The notes: generated by a model not told the origin, from the letters alone. Shown: positions 53,242-62,945, numbered from the stretch's first letter. The stretch is 64,000 bases of DNA from DIGJ01 sp041821315 (GCA_041821315.1 JBGUEO010000002.1:1-64000), one strand, 5' to 3'. Program-made: numbers and translations.

Positions 53242-55182
53242 ATGTGTGCAAGAATAAAAGAACCATTTGATTACAATGGTAAAGAAGAGTTTCAAGTAAA
53301 ATTAATGGAATGGATTGGTGACGTTTTCTATGACATCCTTCCTGAACACGGCTATGAAGTCAGGGAGGAACAAATATTTACAGCGTTTCAGTTTGCTGAT
53401 GCATTTTGCAATAAAAAAGTTCACTTAGCGGAGGCAGGGCTTGGTACAGGAAAAACATTTGCTTATTTATTAACAGCGGTCGCTTTTGCTCGTTTCAGCG
53501 GCAAACCAGTAGTAATTGCGTGTGCAAGCACAGCACTTCAAGAACAGCTTGCTGGATATGCGGGAGATATTTTTACCCTTTCAAAGCTACTTGAATTCGA
53601 GATAGATGCAAGAATGGCAAAAGACCCACGTCAATATATTTGTGATGCTAAAGCAAATGATACGACCGAAGAAGTAAGTACTTTATCAGATGAAATTAAT
53701 CAGTGGATAAATAAATCAAAACGTGGGGAACGCTCAGAAATACCGACCGTACCGGATCGTGTGTGGAAGTGGATTGGGTGGGATGAGTCTATGGATTGTG
53801 ATATATGTACAAACCATGGATTTTGCAAACTAGTTAAGGCAAGAGAACATTATCGATCGACAAGGGATTTAATTATTGCAGATCACGAGATATTTTTTAA
53901 TGATTTATGGACACGAGATGAACGCATTGCAAATGGTAAATTACCGATACTTCCAAGTTATTCGGCTGTTATTTTTGATGAGGGACATAAAATATTACTG
54001 CCCGCAGCCATGCAAGCAGGTCACCAAATTGATCAGGAAAAAATCGAAAATATGATCCAATCCATAAAAGAAATACAGGATGCCAGAGATTCTTTTATGT
54101 CGGCAACCGTTGCGATGGAAGATTCGTTTCATGAGTTTTTTATAAATCTAAGGGACAACTTGATAACCGATGAATGTTCGAAACGATTATCTTTTCGGAT
54201 CACAGACAACTTATTGAAAACAGCAGGTATATTTCATAAGAAACTAGATCATCTTCTTTTGCAACTACAAATTGAACAAGAACTCTATATGGAATCCTTA
54301 TCAATCACTCAAATACAAGCATATGAAGGACAAATTGAGAGAGCAATAAGCGCATTGGACAGATTTTGTAGAAATAAAAGTATGGATATAATTCCTTGGG
54401 TAGATCAAGGGGATGGTAGTTTTTGGGTGGTTCCAAGGAATTTAAGTGAATTGTTAGATAAGCATTTATTCCAGAAGCGATTGCCCATTGTTTTTACTTC
54501 GGCGACTTTAAGTCACAAAGGTAATTTTGATTACTTCATCCGAACACTAGGGTTAAAAATGGCATCCAAATCTATGGTAGGAAGTCCGTTTGATTTAGAA
54601 AAGCAAGTGATTGTCTATTTGAACGAATCCGCTAAGAACAAACAGGATAGCTTTAACCATAAAATTGAAATGTTGGTATATTTATTAAATCAAAATGGGG
54701 GACGAGCTCTTGTACTTACAAATTCAATGGAAGAAGTTCAAAAAATTAGGATAGGATTAGGTAAATATAAGTTACCTTTTCAAGTTTTATGGGAAGATAA
54801 AGGAGATCGAGGCTATCTTGTCCGAATGTTTAAAGAGGTAGAGACCTCGGTATTGATTGGTACAAATTTTTGGGAAGGAATTGATGTGCCTGGAGAGGCA
54901 TTAACCTTGCTCATTGTATGGAAACTACCTTTTCCAACACTAGATCCTTTCATTGAAGTTCAACGTAAAGAGGCAAGAGAACAAGGTTTAGATACATTCA
55001 TCACAGTAGATTATCCTGAAATGGGAATTAAATTAAAGCAGGGATGTGGCAGGTTAATTAGAACACAAAACGACCATGGAATAATTGCTATTTTGGATCC
55101 TGTAATAGGAACTCCATGGGAAACTGTTGTCATCGATGCACTGCCACCTGCAGTAAATGTGGAGAAACTATCGTATCACTAG
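53242..55182 (+). CDS. DinG/XPD-type ATP-dependent DNA helicase
   Basis: 646 residues from the ATG at 53242, with TAGGAG about 9 bases upstream; the frame is open to 53176. Walker A EAGLGTGKT, motif Ia ACASTALQEQL, DEGH box FDEGHK, motif III FTSATLS, motif V GTNFWEGIDVPGE and motif VI QGCGRLIRT. Between motifs Ia and II, cysteines in YICDAK and DCDICTNHGFC fit the 4Fe-4S cluster of XPD/DinG helicases. There is no N-terminal exonuclease domain, unlike some Gram-positive DinG proteins. It should unwind DNA 5' to 3' and act on R-loops or damaged forks. Convergent with the FtsX gene downstream. Confidence 0.9.
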   Translation: MCARIKEPFDYNGKEEFQVKLMEWIGDVFYDILPEHGYEVREEQIFTAFQFADAFCNKKVHLAEAGLGTGKTFAYLLTAVAFARFSGKPVVIACASTALQEQLAGYAGDIFTLSKLLEFEIDARMAKDPRQYICDAKANDTTEEVSTLSDEINQWINKSKRGERSEIPTVPDRVWKWIGWDESMDCDICTNHGFCKLVKAREHYRSTRDLIIADHEIFFNDLWTRDERIANGKLPILPSYSAVIFDEGHKILLPAAMQAGHQIDQEKIENMIQSIKEIQDARDSFMSATVAMEDSFHEFFINLRDNLITDECSKRLSFRITDNLLKTAGIFHKKLDHLLLQLQIEQELYMESLSITQIQAYEGQIERAISALDRFCRNKSMDIIPWVDQGDGSFWVVPRNLSELLDKHLFQKRLPIVFTSATLSHKGNFDYFIRTLGLKMASKSMVGSPFDLEKQVIVYLNESAKNKQDSFNHKIEMLVYLLNQNGGRALVLTNSMEEVQKIRIGLGKYKLPFQVLWEDKGDRGYLVRMFKEVETSVLIGTNFWEGIDVPGEALTLLIVWKLPFPTLDPFIEVQRKEAREQGLDTFITVDYPEMGIKLKQGCGRLIRTQNDHGIIAILDPVIGTPWETVVIDALPPAVNVEKLSYH

Positions 55183-55220
55183 AAATTGCAGAGCTGTATT
55201 AGTAGCTAACGATGAATAAG

Positions 55221-57887
55221 TTATTCTGCTTCTCTCAAACGTTCCACGATAGTTTGACGTGCCGTAAATCGATAGGCGATAATAGGTAAAAGCACACCAA
55301 TTAATAGAAATATTGGAGCTATCATCACGATTGGAAGCAGGGTAAAATGATAAGTAAAGAACCAAACTATATTGCTTATTGTGCTATTTAATAGAGGGCC
55401 TGAAACAATACTCAAGGCCAGGGAAATTCCAATTGCAAAAAGTGAGTAGAGCACACCCTCGCACATTAACATTAGTTTTAGTTGCCTACCAGTCATACCA
55501 ATGGACTGGAGCATAGCAAATTCTCGTTTGCGTATCATAATAGAGGTTAGTACCGCATTTAGAAAGTTGAGCACACCCACAAGACCAATAACTCCGCATA
55601 ACACGCCACCCATCAGTAGAAACATAGTTCGAAAATTGTCAAACTCGTCGATATGGGATTGCTTTGACTCATAGTTCATGGTTGGTTCTGTATTTTCAGT
55701 ATAGTCAGCTAGGAAAGTTTCTATTGTAGCATTTGATTCATCAGTAGAATCAAATAGGTAGGTCATAATGTTTGATGATTCGGTATCTCTTTGAAATACC
55801 TGTGCATTTAAAACAAACGGATCAAGACCAAAATAGCGGTAACTCATAGCATATGGTATCGTGACACAAGCCACCACTGTGTAGGACACATCATGAAATT
55901 TGCAAGCTCTTGTGCCTAAAAACTCAGGTTCAATAGTAGCTGCATCTTTCGATACTTCCCCAGTACGGATGTCATAATACTCCCAAGTATCTATATATCG
56001 TAAGGTCATCTGATCTCCAACTTTAGCCCACTGACTATCTGATTCTGGTTTGTCATAGTCGTCAGTTTCATAGACGGCTGCAATAGCGTTCTGACTGGAA
56101 TCGTATAATGCGGAAAGATCGCCGTCTATTACATTCAAATGATCGAGTGGAAAATCCTCCATACCATAGAGGTTAACGTCATTCGAGACCATACCATCGT
56201 CAGTGTGTTCTTCGTACTTGAGCATCTGATCTAAACTTTTCTCGTCATTCCATTGTCCATGTCTCTGGCGATACCAATCTTTTGTGACGTAGTCCACAAT
56301 GTTTCCCAATGCTCCATAGATTTTACCAGAGTTAAGAATGCCTTTTTGGGTATCAATGTCGTTAATAACTGTTTCAGGAACAGCTGTTTCTTCACTTATA
56401 CCAATGGTAGATGAATTGAAGTAATCTGCATTTCCAACAATGAAGTCAGTGACTACAAAGTGGCGTAAAAATTTGTCCATATCAAGACCATTTGTAAAGG
56501 TAACTGTTATTTGGAGCAGTACTACGGCTAGAGACAATGATAGTACTACGAGAACAGTCTTCTTTTTGCTGCGGCCAAGGTTTGCCAAAGCCATATGATA
56601 TAGATTCATACGACTACCATTTTTTCTGCTTATTTTTTTAACTCTTGTATTTTCTGTATATCGGACAGCTTCCACTGGGGATACTTTTCCAGCAATTTTC
56701 CCTGGTTTGCGACAAGAAATCAATACAGTAATGATAGAAAACATTGCCGAACTAAGAAAGATTAGGGGATTTAAAGTGGTGAATGTATTTTGATAAGAGA
56801 GTGTGGACATAACGACCGGTGTTAATGTATTACCGCACAAATACCCAAAAAAAAGCCCTATTGGAATTCCAAAAGCTGCCAAAAGAAGTGCTTGACGGAG
56901 AATAAGGTGACGGATCTGTTTTCCTGTAGTGCCGATTGTCTTAAGTAAACCATAAAAACGAATATCATTTGTAACAGAAATTTGAAAGATATTATAAATG
57001 ATAAGATAGCCAGTAAAAGTAATGAGTACGAGCAAGGCAATTACAGCTAAAATTGTCCCCATGTCTGCATTTCGCGAAAATTGTGCTCCCATATAGGCCC
57101 AGTTGATGCCAGTTGCTATGTAATTGTCTTTGGTTGAATCTTCCAATTGATATCCATGATGTTCTAAAATGGTGATTAGGTTTTTTTCAATATGTGCAGT
57201 GCTTTTTAGATAAATATTCAAATTCCATTTGCCCGTAAGATCATTCGAGTCTTGATTTGTATATCCTGCAAGAACTTGTTTGGCGTAGGATAAAGGCACT
57301 AGAGCATGACTTGCGGTGCTAGCCTCATCATAGATCCACCATCCAGAAAGAGTGAATGTGTCCTTGACCAACTGTGGGGAGGATGTATTTTCACCAAGAT
57401 AATAAGCAAGAGAAATTTTTGTGCCTATTTCTGGTTTAATTCCAAGCAGCTTTAAGATACGGGTATCGCAGGCAATTTGATTCGTTCCCTCTGTAGGGAG
57501 AGAACCCTGGATAGGGGTACAAAAGTCGCCTTTTGCGCAGATTTCATCCATGTAACTTACTTCGACATGAGCTTTGTTAAAGGGGGGGTCAGAGGGTAGT
57601 CCAAGCATCAAACGAGCTCCTGACTTTACCACGAGTGAATCGTTTGACAACAGGAGTATCTGCTCTTGCGTGACATTTTTAAATGTGCCGTGAAAATCTC
57701 CGCCTACCTGACGAAAAGTTGCCTGTTGAAAGGAGTTAAGTATAGTTCCTGAAATTGTAAACAGGGCAGTAAATAACATAGTAGTTAACGCAATTGCTAA
57801 AACGGCAATAATGTTACGAGTGTGGTTTGCTTTCATACTTTTATAGGAAAGGGTTGCAATAACCTTTTTATTTTTTACTTTAATCAA
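55221..57887 (-). CDS. Large FtsX/MacB-type ABC permease (second cassette)
   Basis: 888 residues from the TTG at 57887. That start is chosen because GAGGT lies 7 bases upstream and the codon overlaps the ATPase stop; the frame continues to 57959 within the ATPase gene. N-terminal segment IIAVLAIALTTMLFTALFTISG, a ~220-residue outside domain, a first FtsX domain (YGLLKTIGTTGKQIRHLILRQ), a second signal-anchor (KKTVLVVLSLSLAVVLLQI), a ~330-residue outside domain, and the final FtsX domain (FAMLQSIGMTGRQLKLMLMCEG). Same layout as the 42492 permease, but the second outside domain is larger. Confidence 0.86.
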   Translation of the reverse strand: MIKVKNKKVIATLSYKSMKANHTRNIIAVLAIALTTMLFTALFTISGTILNSFQQATFRQVGGDFHGTFKNVTQEQILLLSNDSLVVKSGARLMLGLPSDPPFNKAHVEVSYMDEICAKGDFCTPIQGSLPTEGTNQIACDTRILKLLGIKPEIGTKISLAYYLGENTSSPQLVKDTFTLSGWWIYDEASTASHALVPLSYAKQVLAGYTNQDSNDLTGKWNLNIYLKSTAHIEKNLITILEHHGYQLEDSTKDNYIATGINWAYMGAQFSRNADMGTILAVIALLVLITFTGYLIIYNIFQISVTNDIRFYGLLKTIGTTGKQIRHLILRQALLLAAFGIPIGLFFGYLCGNTLTPVVMSTLSYQNTFTTLNPLIFLSSAMFSIITVLISCRKPGKIAGKVSPVEAVRYTENTRVKKISRKNGSRMNLYHMALANLGRSKKKTVLVVLSLSLAVVLLQITVTFTNGLDMDKFLRHFVVTDFIVGNADYFNSSTIGISEETAVPETVINDIDTQKGILNSGKIYGALGNIVDYVTKDWYRQRHGQWNDEKSLDQMLKYEEHTDDGMVSNDVNLYGMEDFPLDHLNVIDGDLSALYDSSQNAIAAVYETDDYDKPESDSQWAKVGDQMTLRYIDTWEYYDIRTGEVSKDAATIEPEFLGTRACKFHDVSYTVVACVTIPYAMSYRYFGLDPFVLNAQVFQRDTESSNIMTYLFDSTDESNATIETFLADYTENTEPTMNYESKQSHIDEFDNFRTMFLLMGGVLCGVIGLVGVLNFLNAVLTSIMIRKREFAMLQSIGMTGRQLKLMLMCEGVLYSLFAIGISLALSIVSGPLLNSTISNIVWFFTYHFTLLPIVMIAPIFLLIGVLLPIIAYRFTARQTIVERLREAE

Positions 57888-58560
57888 CGTGTTTACCTCC
57901 CACAATTTTGCCGTCCTCAATGCGTATGATACGATCAGCAAGCTGTGCAATCTCTTCATTATGGGTAATCATCACAATGGTTTGGTTAAATTTTTGGCTG
58001 GAAACTTTTAGCAATCCAAGTACATCTTGACTGGTCTTACTGTCTAAGTTTCCAGTAGGCTCATCGGCCAAGATAATAGCAGGTTTTGAAGCTAGAGCAC
58101 GGGCAATTGCGACACGTTGTTGCTGACCACCAGAAAGATTATTTGGAAGATTTTGCAGTTTGCTTTCAATACCTAGTGTTTCGAAAATCTGATCCACATA
58201 TGCTTTATCTGGTTCATTTCCATCCAATTGTACTGGTAATACAATATTCTCGTACACATTCAATACTGGTACTAGATTGTAATTTTGAAATACAAATCCA
58301 ATTTTGCGGCGACGAAAGATAGTAAGTGCTTCTTCTTTCAGTGTAAAAATCTCTTTACCATCTACGATAACACTGCCATTTGTAGGTCGATCAAGACCTC
58401 CAAGTATATGAAGTAGAGTCGATTTACCACTTCCAGACATACCAACAATAGCCACAAATTCGCCGACTTTTACTGTAAAATCAACTCCATCTAGAGCGTG
58501 AACGGCTGTTTCACCAAAACCATAAGTTTTAGTAAGATCCTTCGTTTCTAATATGTTCAT
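57880..58560 (-). CDS. MacB/LolD-type ABC ATPase (second cassette)
   Basis: 226 residues. Walker A GMSGSGKSTLLHILGGLD, Q-loop FVFQNYNLVPVLNVYENIVLP, signature LSGGQQQRVAIARAL, Walker B IILADEPTGNLD, switch MITHNEEIAQLADRIIRIEDG. Very close in pattern to the 41809 ATPase throughout. The stop codon overlaps the permease start. Confidence 0.92.
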   Translation of the reverse strand: MNILETKDLTKTYGFGETAVHALDGVDFTVKVGEFVAIVGMSGSGKSTLLHILGGLDRPTNGSVIVDGKEIFTLKEEALTIFRRRKIGFVFQNYNLVPVLNVYENIVLPVQLDGNEPDKAYVDQIFETLGIESKLQNLPNNLSGGQQQRVAIARALASKPAIILADEPTGNLDSKTSQDVLGLLKVSSQKFNQTIVMITHNEEIAQLADRIIRIEDGKIVGGKHVD

Positions 58561-58664
58561 TTTATTTTCCTCCCAAAAGAAAAGTCTATATCATATTGCT
58601 ATGATACAGACTATAACACAATAATCTTTCCAAAATCTTTCGAAAAAACGATCAAATCTAACAG

Positions 58665-58674
58665 TCTTGTAAGA
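58665..58674 (-). promoter_or_regulatory. CTTACAA-type motif before the second ABC gene pair
   Basis: On the minus strand TCTTACAAGA is a perfect 10-base palindrome, lying 6 bases after the kinase stop. It shares CTTACAA with the long palindrome at 41671-41696 and sits in the same kinase-ATPase gap of the paralogous cassette. Candidate binding site for the cassette regulator. Confidence 0.4.
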
Positions 58675-58679
58675 TTTTA

Positions 58680-59594
58680 CTACTCTCTTAATAGAAAGAC
58701 AGAAAAAGTAGTTCCATTTTCCTTAGTTGATGTCACTTTGATGTATCCACCCTCGCCTGATATAATTTGACGAGAGAGATAAAGCCCAATACCAACTCCT
58801 TCCATATCACTGACAGATGGAGAACGGTAAAATCGTCTAAAGATTTTAGCATGTTCTTCTTCTGGAATACCAATTCCATTGTCGGTGATGTCAATGCGGC
58901 AAAACAGTTCATAAGGTATTATGTTGATATGGATACTCCCACCGATTGGTGTATACTTAACTGCATTATCTACAATATTATAGATGGCTTCACTTGTCCA
59001 CTTGATGTCGAAGAAGGCAGTTTCAGCGGTTGGTGCAATGACAAGCCTAATTTCTTTTTCTGATGATTTGGGGCTAATTTGGTTTGCAATGCTCTCTAGC
59101 ATGGTCTCTATAGCATTACATGTTGGATGCAGTGTTAAAATGCCAGTTTCTAAACGTGAAGTTTTGATAAGGGAGCCAATGAGAAAATTTAGTTTTTCAG
59201 CCTGTTGATTCATAGCTATGACACAAGCACTGCTTTCTTTTGGCAGGTTTTGTTCGGTTAAAAGCTGCGCATAGAGTAAAATATTTGCAAGTGGTGTTTT
59301 GGTTTGGTGAGATATATCGGCAATCAACTCCTTGATTTTCATCTTTTCCTCCGTAAGATTTTTAGACGAAACCTCGGAAGCGGATAAATAGTGTGCAAGC
59401 TTTGTTTCCACAGAGGAAAGTAGACTTTCATCAAAGGTCATTTCAGAAAATTCACCTTGGATGGCAGCATTTAGCATTTCGCTCATAGTTGTCATGATAC
59501 GTCTTGTTTTGCAACGATACCATATTACTATCAAAATAGAGAAGACAATGGATAGAATCGCTAGACTAAGTAACAAAATATGTAATGGATTCAT
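58680..59594 (-). CDS. Sensor histidine kinase (second MacB/FtsX cassette)
   Basis: 304 residues. A single N-terminal hydrophobic segment (residues ~4-26), a linker, HisKA with IADISHQTKTPLANILLYAQLL, N box YNIVDNAVKYT, DNGIGIP and GVGIGLYLSRQ. No outside sensing domain. Its ATG overlaps the regulator stop by one base. Paralogous to the 40783 kinase. Confidence 0.9.
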   Translation of the reverse strand: MNPLHILLLSLAILSIVFSILIVIWYRCKTRRIMTTMSEMLNAAIQGEFSEMTFDESLLSSVETKLAHYLSASEVSSKNLTEEKMKIKELIADISHQTKTPLANILLYAQLLTEQNLPKESSACVIAMNQQAEKLNFLIGSLIKTSRLETGILTLHPTCNAIETMLESIANQISPKSSEKEIRLVIAPTAETAFFDIKWTSEAIYNIVDNAVKYTPIGGSIHINIIPYELFCRIDITDNGIGIPEEEHAKIFRRFYRSPSVSDMEGVGIGLYLSRQIISGEGGYIKVTSTKENGTTFSVFLLRE

Positions 59595-60274
59595 TAATGG
59601 TTCACCGCCCAGGTATAGCCAATACCATGCACTGTTTTGATATACTGAGGCTTAGATGGATTCTCTTTCAATTTATTACGCAGTCGTTTGATCGTAACAG
59701 ATAGAGCATTTTCATCCACATACTCGGCATCGTTTGTCCAAATTCGGTCTATCAACGTTTCACGCGAAAGGATGATTCCACTATTTTCAACTAAGCATCG
59801 CAGTAGCTTTTGTTCTGTTTTACTAAGTTCTATGAAAATACCAGATTTGGAATATTCCATATGGTCAAAATCAAAAATATAGTCATCAATTATTCGTTTT
59901 GAGGATGAAATAGTTGTAAGCTTACGTAACTGCGTGTTTATTCGCGCTCTAAGAACCGCAAGGCTGAATGGTTTTGTGATATAGTCATCAGCTCCCAATT
60001 CAAGTCCAGAAACAATATCGATTTCCATATCATTGGCAGTGAGCAAAATAACAGGAGTAGATGGAGTCTGTTTTAGCTCTTTTAAAAAATCAAGTCCGTT
60101 TCCGTCGGGCAAATTGATATCTAAAATAAGTAAATCAAAGTGCATTTTGCGGTACTGTTCTTTGGCAGTATGTAAATCAAAACATTGTATAACTGAAATT
60201 ACATTTGTTTTTATTGCAAGACAAATACCGTTACTTAATGGTTTGTCATCTTCGATTAATAGTATTTTTTTCAT
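59594..60274 (-). CDS. OmpR-family response regulator (second MacB/FtsX cassette)
   Basis: 226 residues from MKKILLIEDDKPLSNGI at 60274, with GGAGG about 9 bases upstream; an in-frame ATG at 60289 lacks a ribosome binding site. Phospho-acceptor Asp in LLILDINLPDGNGLDFL, VILLTAND, ADDYITKPFSLAVLRARI, and winged-helix end KTVHGIGYTW. First gene of the minus-strand operon regulator-kinase-ATPase-permease. Confidence 0.9.
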   Translation of the reverse strand: MKKILLIEDDKPLSNGICLAIKTNVISVIQCFDLHTAKEQYRKMHFDLLILDINLPDGNGLDFLKELKQTPSTPVILLTANDMEIDIVSGLELGADDYITKPFSLAVLRARINTQLRKLTTISSSKRIIDDYIFDFDHMEYSKSGIFIELSKTEQKLLRCLVENSGIILSRETLIDRIWTNDAEYVDENALSVTIKRLRNKLKENPSKPQYIKTVHGIGYTWAVNH

Positions 60275-60470
60275 GAATAATACCTCCAAACTGTGAATGC
60301 TTATAAATATATTACATTATTTATTTGTCTTTTACAATCTGTCTTATAAATAGAGCAACATAGTTAAATTTATAATCTAGAGAAAATAATAGATAAAGAA
60401 CGGTAACTTTGTTAGAATAAAGTTACCATACGACAGGATAAGTTTTATATATGAATAAAGAGGTGAAAGA

Positions 60471-61076
60471 ATGGATGAATTACCAATAGAAGATAAGTGG
60501 CTAAAGCAGATGTATACGGAACTTAATGATTATGTATGTATTCCTGATATTCAATGGAACAAATTAAAGATAAAATTACGATGCATAACAATTAAAAAAA
60601 ACGATTATTTCATAAAATCTGACGATATCCCTGATAAGGTAGCATTTATTGTACAGGGGGTTTTTCGAGTATATTATTTAACCCAGTCCGGAAATGATAA
60701 TACACTTGTTTTTAGAGATGAGAATAAATTTCTTTCTGCATATAGTTCATTTTTAGAAAATGTTAAATCAAAGTATTCATTTCAAGCGTTAGAGGACAGC
60801 ACTTTATTATATATATCATTAAATGATTATATTGAATTATCCACAGAACATGTTTGTTGGCAAATTATAACTACAAAATATTCACAAATGCTTTTTGTCG
60901 AAAAAGAAAATAGGGAAATGGAATTACTTGGTGATGATGCTGAAACAAGGTATAATAATTTTACTAAAAAATTTCCAGAATTGGTTATGAGAATTCCTCA
61001 ATTTCATATTGCTTCATATATTGGAATAACACCAGAAACGTTAAGTAGAATACGTAAAAAAACAAAATTGACTTAA
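60471..61076 (+). CDS. Crp/Fnr-family transcriptional regulator
   Basis: 201 residues. Cyclic-nucleotide-binding-like beta-barrel (about residues 30-130: IKKNDYFIKSDDIPDKVAFI, VQGVFRVYY) and C-terminal helix-turn-helix FHIASYIGITPETLSRIRKK. No cysteine ligands typical of Fnr are visible. GAGGTGAAAG precedes the ATG. It lies 62 bases ahead of the condensation-like gene at 61139 and is probably its regulator or operon partner. Confidence 0.85.
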   Translation: MDELPIEDKWLKQMYTELNDYVCIPDIQWNKLKIKLRCITIKKNDYFIKSDDIPDKVAFIVQGVFRVYYLTQSGNDNTLVFRDENKFLSAYSSFLENVKSKYSFQALEDSTLLYISLNDYIELSTEHVCWQIITTKYSQMLFVEKENREMELLGDDAETRYNNFTKKFPELVMRIPQFHIASYIGITPETLSRIRKKTKLT

Positions 61077-61138
61077 GTCAATGAATTCGTATTCCTTAAT
61101 AATGTATAGTATAAGAAAAAGAAATGAGGATGAATTTA

Positions 61139-62395
61139 ATGAAATATAAAGCAGAGATATTTGATAACCTACAATATTTATATGAAGAAACAAAATTCAA
61201 TGATCATCAATTGCATTGTGTGATAAAATTTGAAAACAAGCTAAATGCTGACATTATGAAACAGGCCATAAAATTATTACTAAAAGTAGTTCCCCTTCTA
61301 TCATGTGTGTATAATCACAACAATGGAAACTCATATTGGGAAACTTCAATCCATTCAGAATTTAATGATATTTTTACCATAGTGAGCAATGAAGCTGATT
61401 TTAATACGTTTACTACTTCAAAGACGAATGAACGGACAGGTCCACAGATAAAAGCTTGTTTATATCGTTTTGATGAGGATTCACTTTCTATTGTAATGAA
61501 TCACATGGTTTGCGATGCCGCAGGATTCAAGCAATGCCTTTACCTATTATCGAATTTGTATACAAATTTGATGAAAAATCCTAGCTTTTCACCAGAATAT
61601 ATAATGAATGGTGATCGCAGCATTCAAAAAATTACGTCACAAATTAGTTTTTCAAATAAAGTAAAGGCTTTTTTATTTCAAAATAAAGAAAGCAATCAAA
61701 AAAACAATGATAAATTTTCAATGAGCCAAGAAGGAAACACAACACCATTTATTCTTACGCATGAAATTTCGGCGAAGCGATTTGCACGACTGCATGATTA
61801 CTGTAAAAATAACAATGTGACAATAAATGATGTTGTACTTACCTCATACTATCGTGTACTTGCTAAAATGATGAACATGAAGGGAAAGCCACTCAGTATA
61901 CCAATTATGATAGATATGAGAAGATATTTGAAAGAACAAAGCAGCAATTCCCTTGATAACCTTTCATCTACAGTTATTACAACTATAACGGTAGAACCTA
62001 AGGAAAGTTTTAAAGAAACTTTAACAAAGGTGAATAAAGAAATGAATGAAAAAAAAGCAAAACAAATGGGAATGAATGGATTTGTTAAATTGGCATTAAT
62101 AAACAGAATATTCAATAATGCCAGAAGTTACTCCATCACAAAAAGAAATTTGAAAAATCCTTATATTTGCATGACGAATATTGGTATATTGGATTCAAAA
62201 AAGCTTGTTTTTGAAGGTTCACCAATTAAGAATGCGTTTATGTGTGGATCAATAAAATATCGCCCTCATTTTCAAATGGCATTAAGCAGCTTTGCAGACC
62301 AAATAACCTTTAGCAGTAATTTATATGGAACCATGCAAGATCGTAATACAATTTTATATTTTTTCAATTTATTAGAACAAGAGCTTCCTCAATAG
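61139..62395 (+). CDS. Stand-alone condensation-type acyltransferase (COG4908-like)
   Basis: 418 residues from the ATG at 61139, preferred because TGAGGA lies 8 bases upstream; ATGs at 61124 and 61130 are in frame. It resembles the C-terminal half of the 15589 fusion throughout: VPLLSCVYNHNNG, then HxxxD in MNHMVCDAAGFKQCLYLLSNLY (His122, Asp126; Ala replaces the usual Gly), NNVTINDVVLTSYYRVLA, PIMIDMRRYL, LSSTVITTITVEP and YRPHFQMALSSFADQITFS. The family transfers acyl groups to alcohols or amines; the substrate here is unknown. It has no membrane part, unlike the fusion. Confidence 0.8.
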   Translation: MKYKAEIFDNLQYLYEETKFNDHQLHCVIKFENKLNADIMKQAIKLLLKVVPLLSCVYNHNNGNSYWETSIHSEFNDIFTIVSNEADFNTFTTSKTNERTGPQIKACLYRFDEDSLSIVMNHMVCDAAGFKQCLYLLSNLYTNLMKNPSFSPEYIMNGDRSIQKITSQISFSNKVKAFLFQNKESNQKNNDKFSMSQEGNTTPFILTHEISAKRFARLHDYCKNNNVTINDVVLTSYYRVLAKMMNMKGKPLSIPIMIDMRRYLKEQSSNSLDNLSSTVITTITVEPKESFKETLTKVNKEMNEKKAKQMGMNGFVKLALINRIFNNARSYSITKRNLKNPYICMTNIGILDSKKLVFEGSPIKNAFMCGSIKYRPHFQMALSSFADQITFSSNLYGTMQDRNTILYFFNLLEQELPQ

Positions 62396-62486
62396 GTGCT
62401 GGTTATTTCATAAATTAAAAAATAAATGAAAGATAATGTCAAAATTCTATATACGGCACAGATTATACTGAACACCAATTGATAAT

Positions 62487-62614
62487 TTAAAGTTCATTCT
62501 GTTTACTGTTTCTATAATTCTTAAGTGAAATATGATACATTTCTTTAAAGATAGTACTAAATTGTGAGGCATTTGAAAAACCGCAATTTAGGGCGATATT
62601 AGTAATAGATGAGT
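62487..62614 (-). pseudogene. AraC-family C-terminal HTH fragment
   Basis: Minus-strand frame reads SSITNIALNCGFSNASQFST and IFKEMYHISLKNYRNSKQ, then a stop at 62487-62489. This is the second helix-turn-helix of AraC/XylS regulators (IxxIAxxCGFxNxSxFxxxFKxxxxxSxxxYR). Everything before it has been replaced by the end of a collagen-like gene, so it is a remnant at a deletion junction. Confidence 0.65.
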
Positions 62615-62872
62615 TGGAATGTTGCAGATACAGGTTCGGCTCCCCCTGCAAGAGTTAAGACTAACTGACCAGGTTCTGTTACGCTTACTTGAAACAATAC
62701 TTGATATACACCAACAGTTGCTGATTTTCAGGAGGCATTTGTGCAAAGAAATCTGCAAAGTTTAATATGCCGTCTGCAGGACATTGTGGACCAGTAGCAC
62801 CTTGTGGACCAGGGATACAACAGTATGGTTGATTACAATCTTGATCGCAGTGATTGCAATGACCGGATGCGT
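62599..62872 (-). pseudogene. Collagen-like (BclA/exosporium-type) protein remnant
   Basis: Minus-strand reading: ASGHCNHCDQDCNQPYCC, then GPQGATGPQ (Gly-X-Y collagen triplets), then GILNFADFFAQMPPENQ. In another frame follows TVGVYQVLFQVSVTEPGQL VLTLAGGAEPVSATFQLIYY and a stop at 62599-62601. This is the order found in BclA-like proteins: short head, Gly-X-Y repeat, jelly-roll-like C-terminal domain. Most triplets and the middle of the C-terminal domain are missing and the frame is broken. Confidence 0.6.
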
Positions 62873-62898
62873 GGTACAATGAAAATGATACTGTAAGA

Positions 62899-62945
62899 TT
62901 GACAGTGAATGGAAAGAGTGATACAATACGTTTGTATGTACAAAC
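62899..62945 (+). promoter_or_regulatory. Promoter and palindromic operator of the second marR gene
   Basis: TTGACA (62899-62904), 17 bases, TACAAT (62922-62927), then GTTTGTA-TG-TACAAAC (62930-62945), a perfect inverted repeat with 7-base arms at the transcription start. This is the classic position for autorepression by MarR proteins. Confidence 0.8.
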
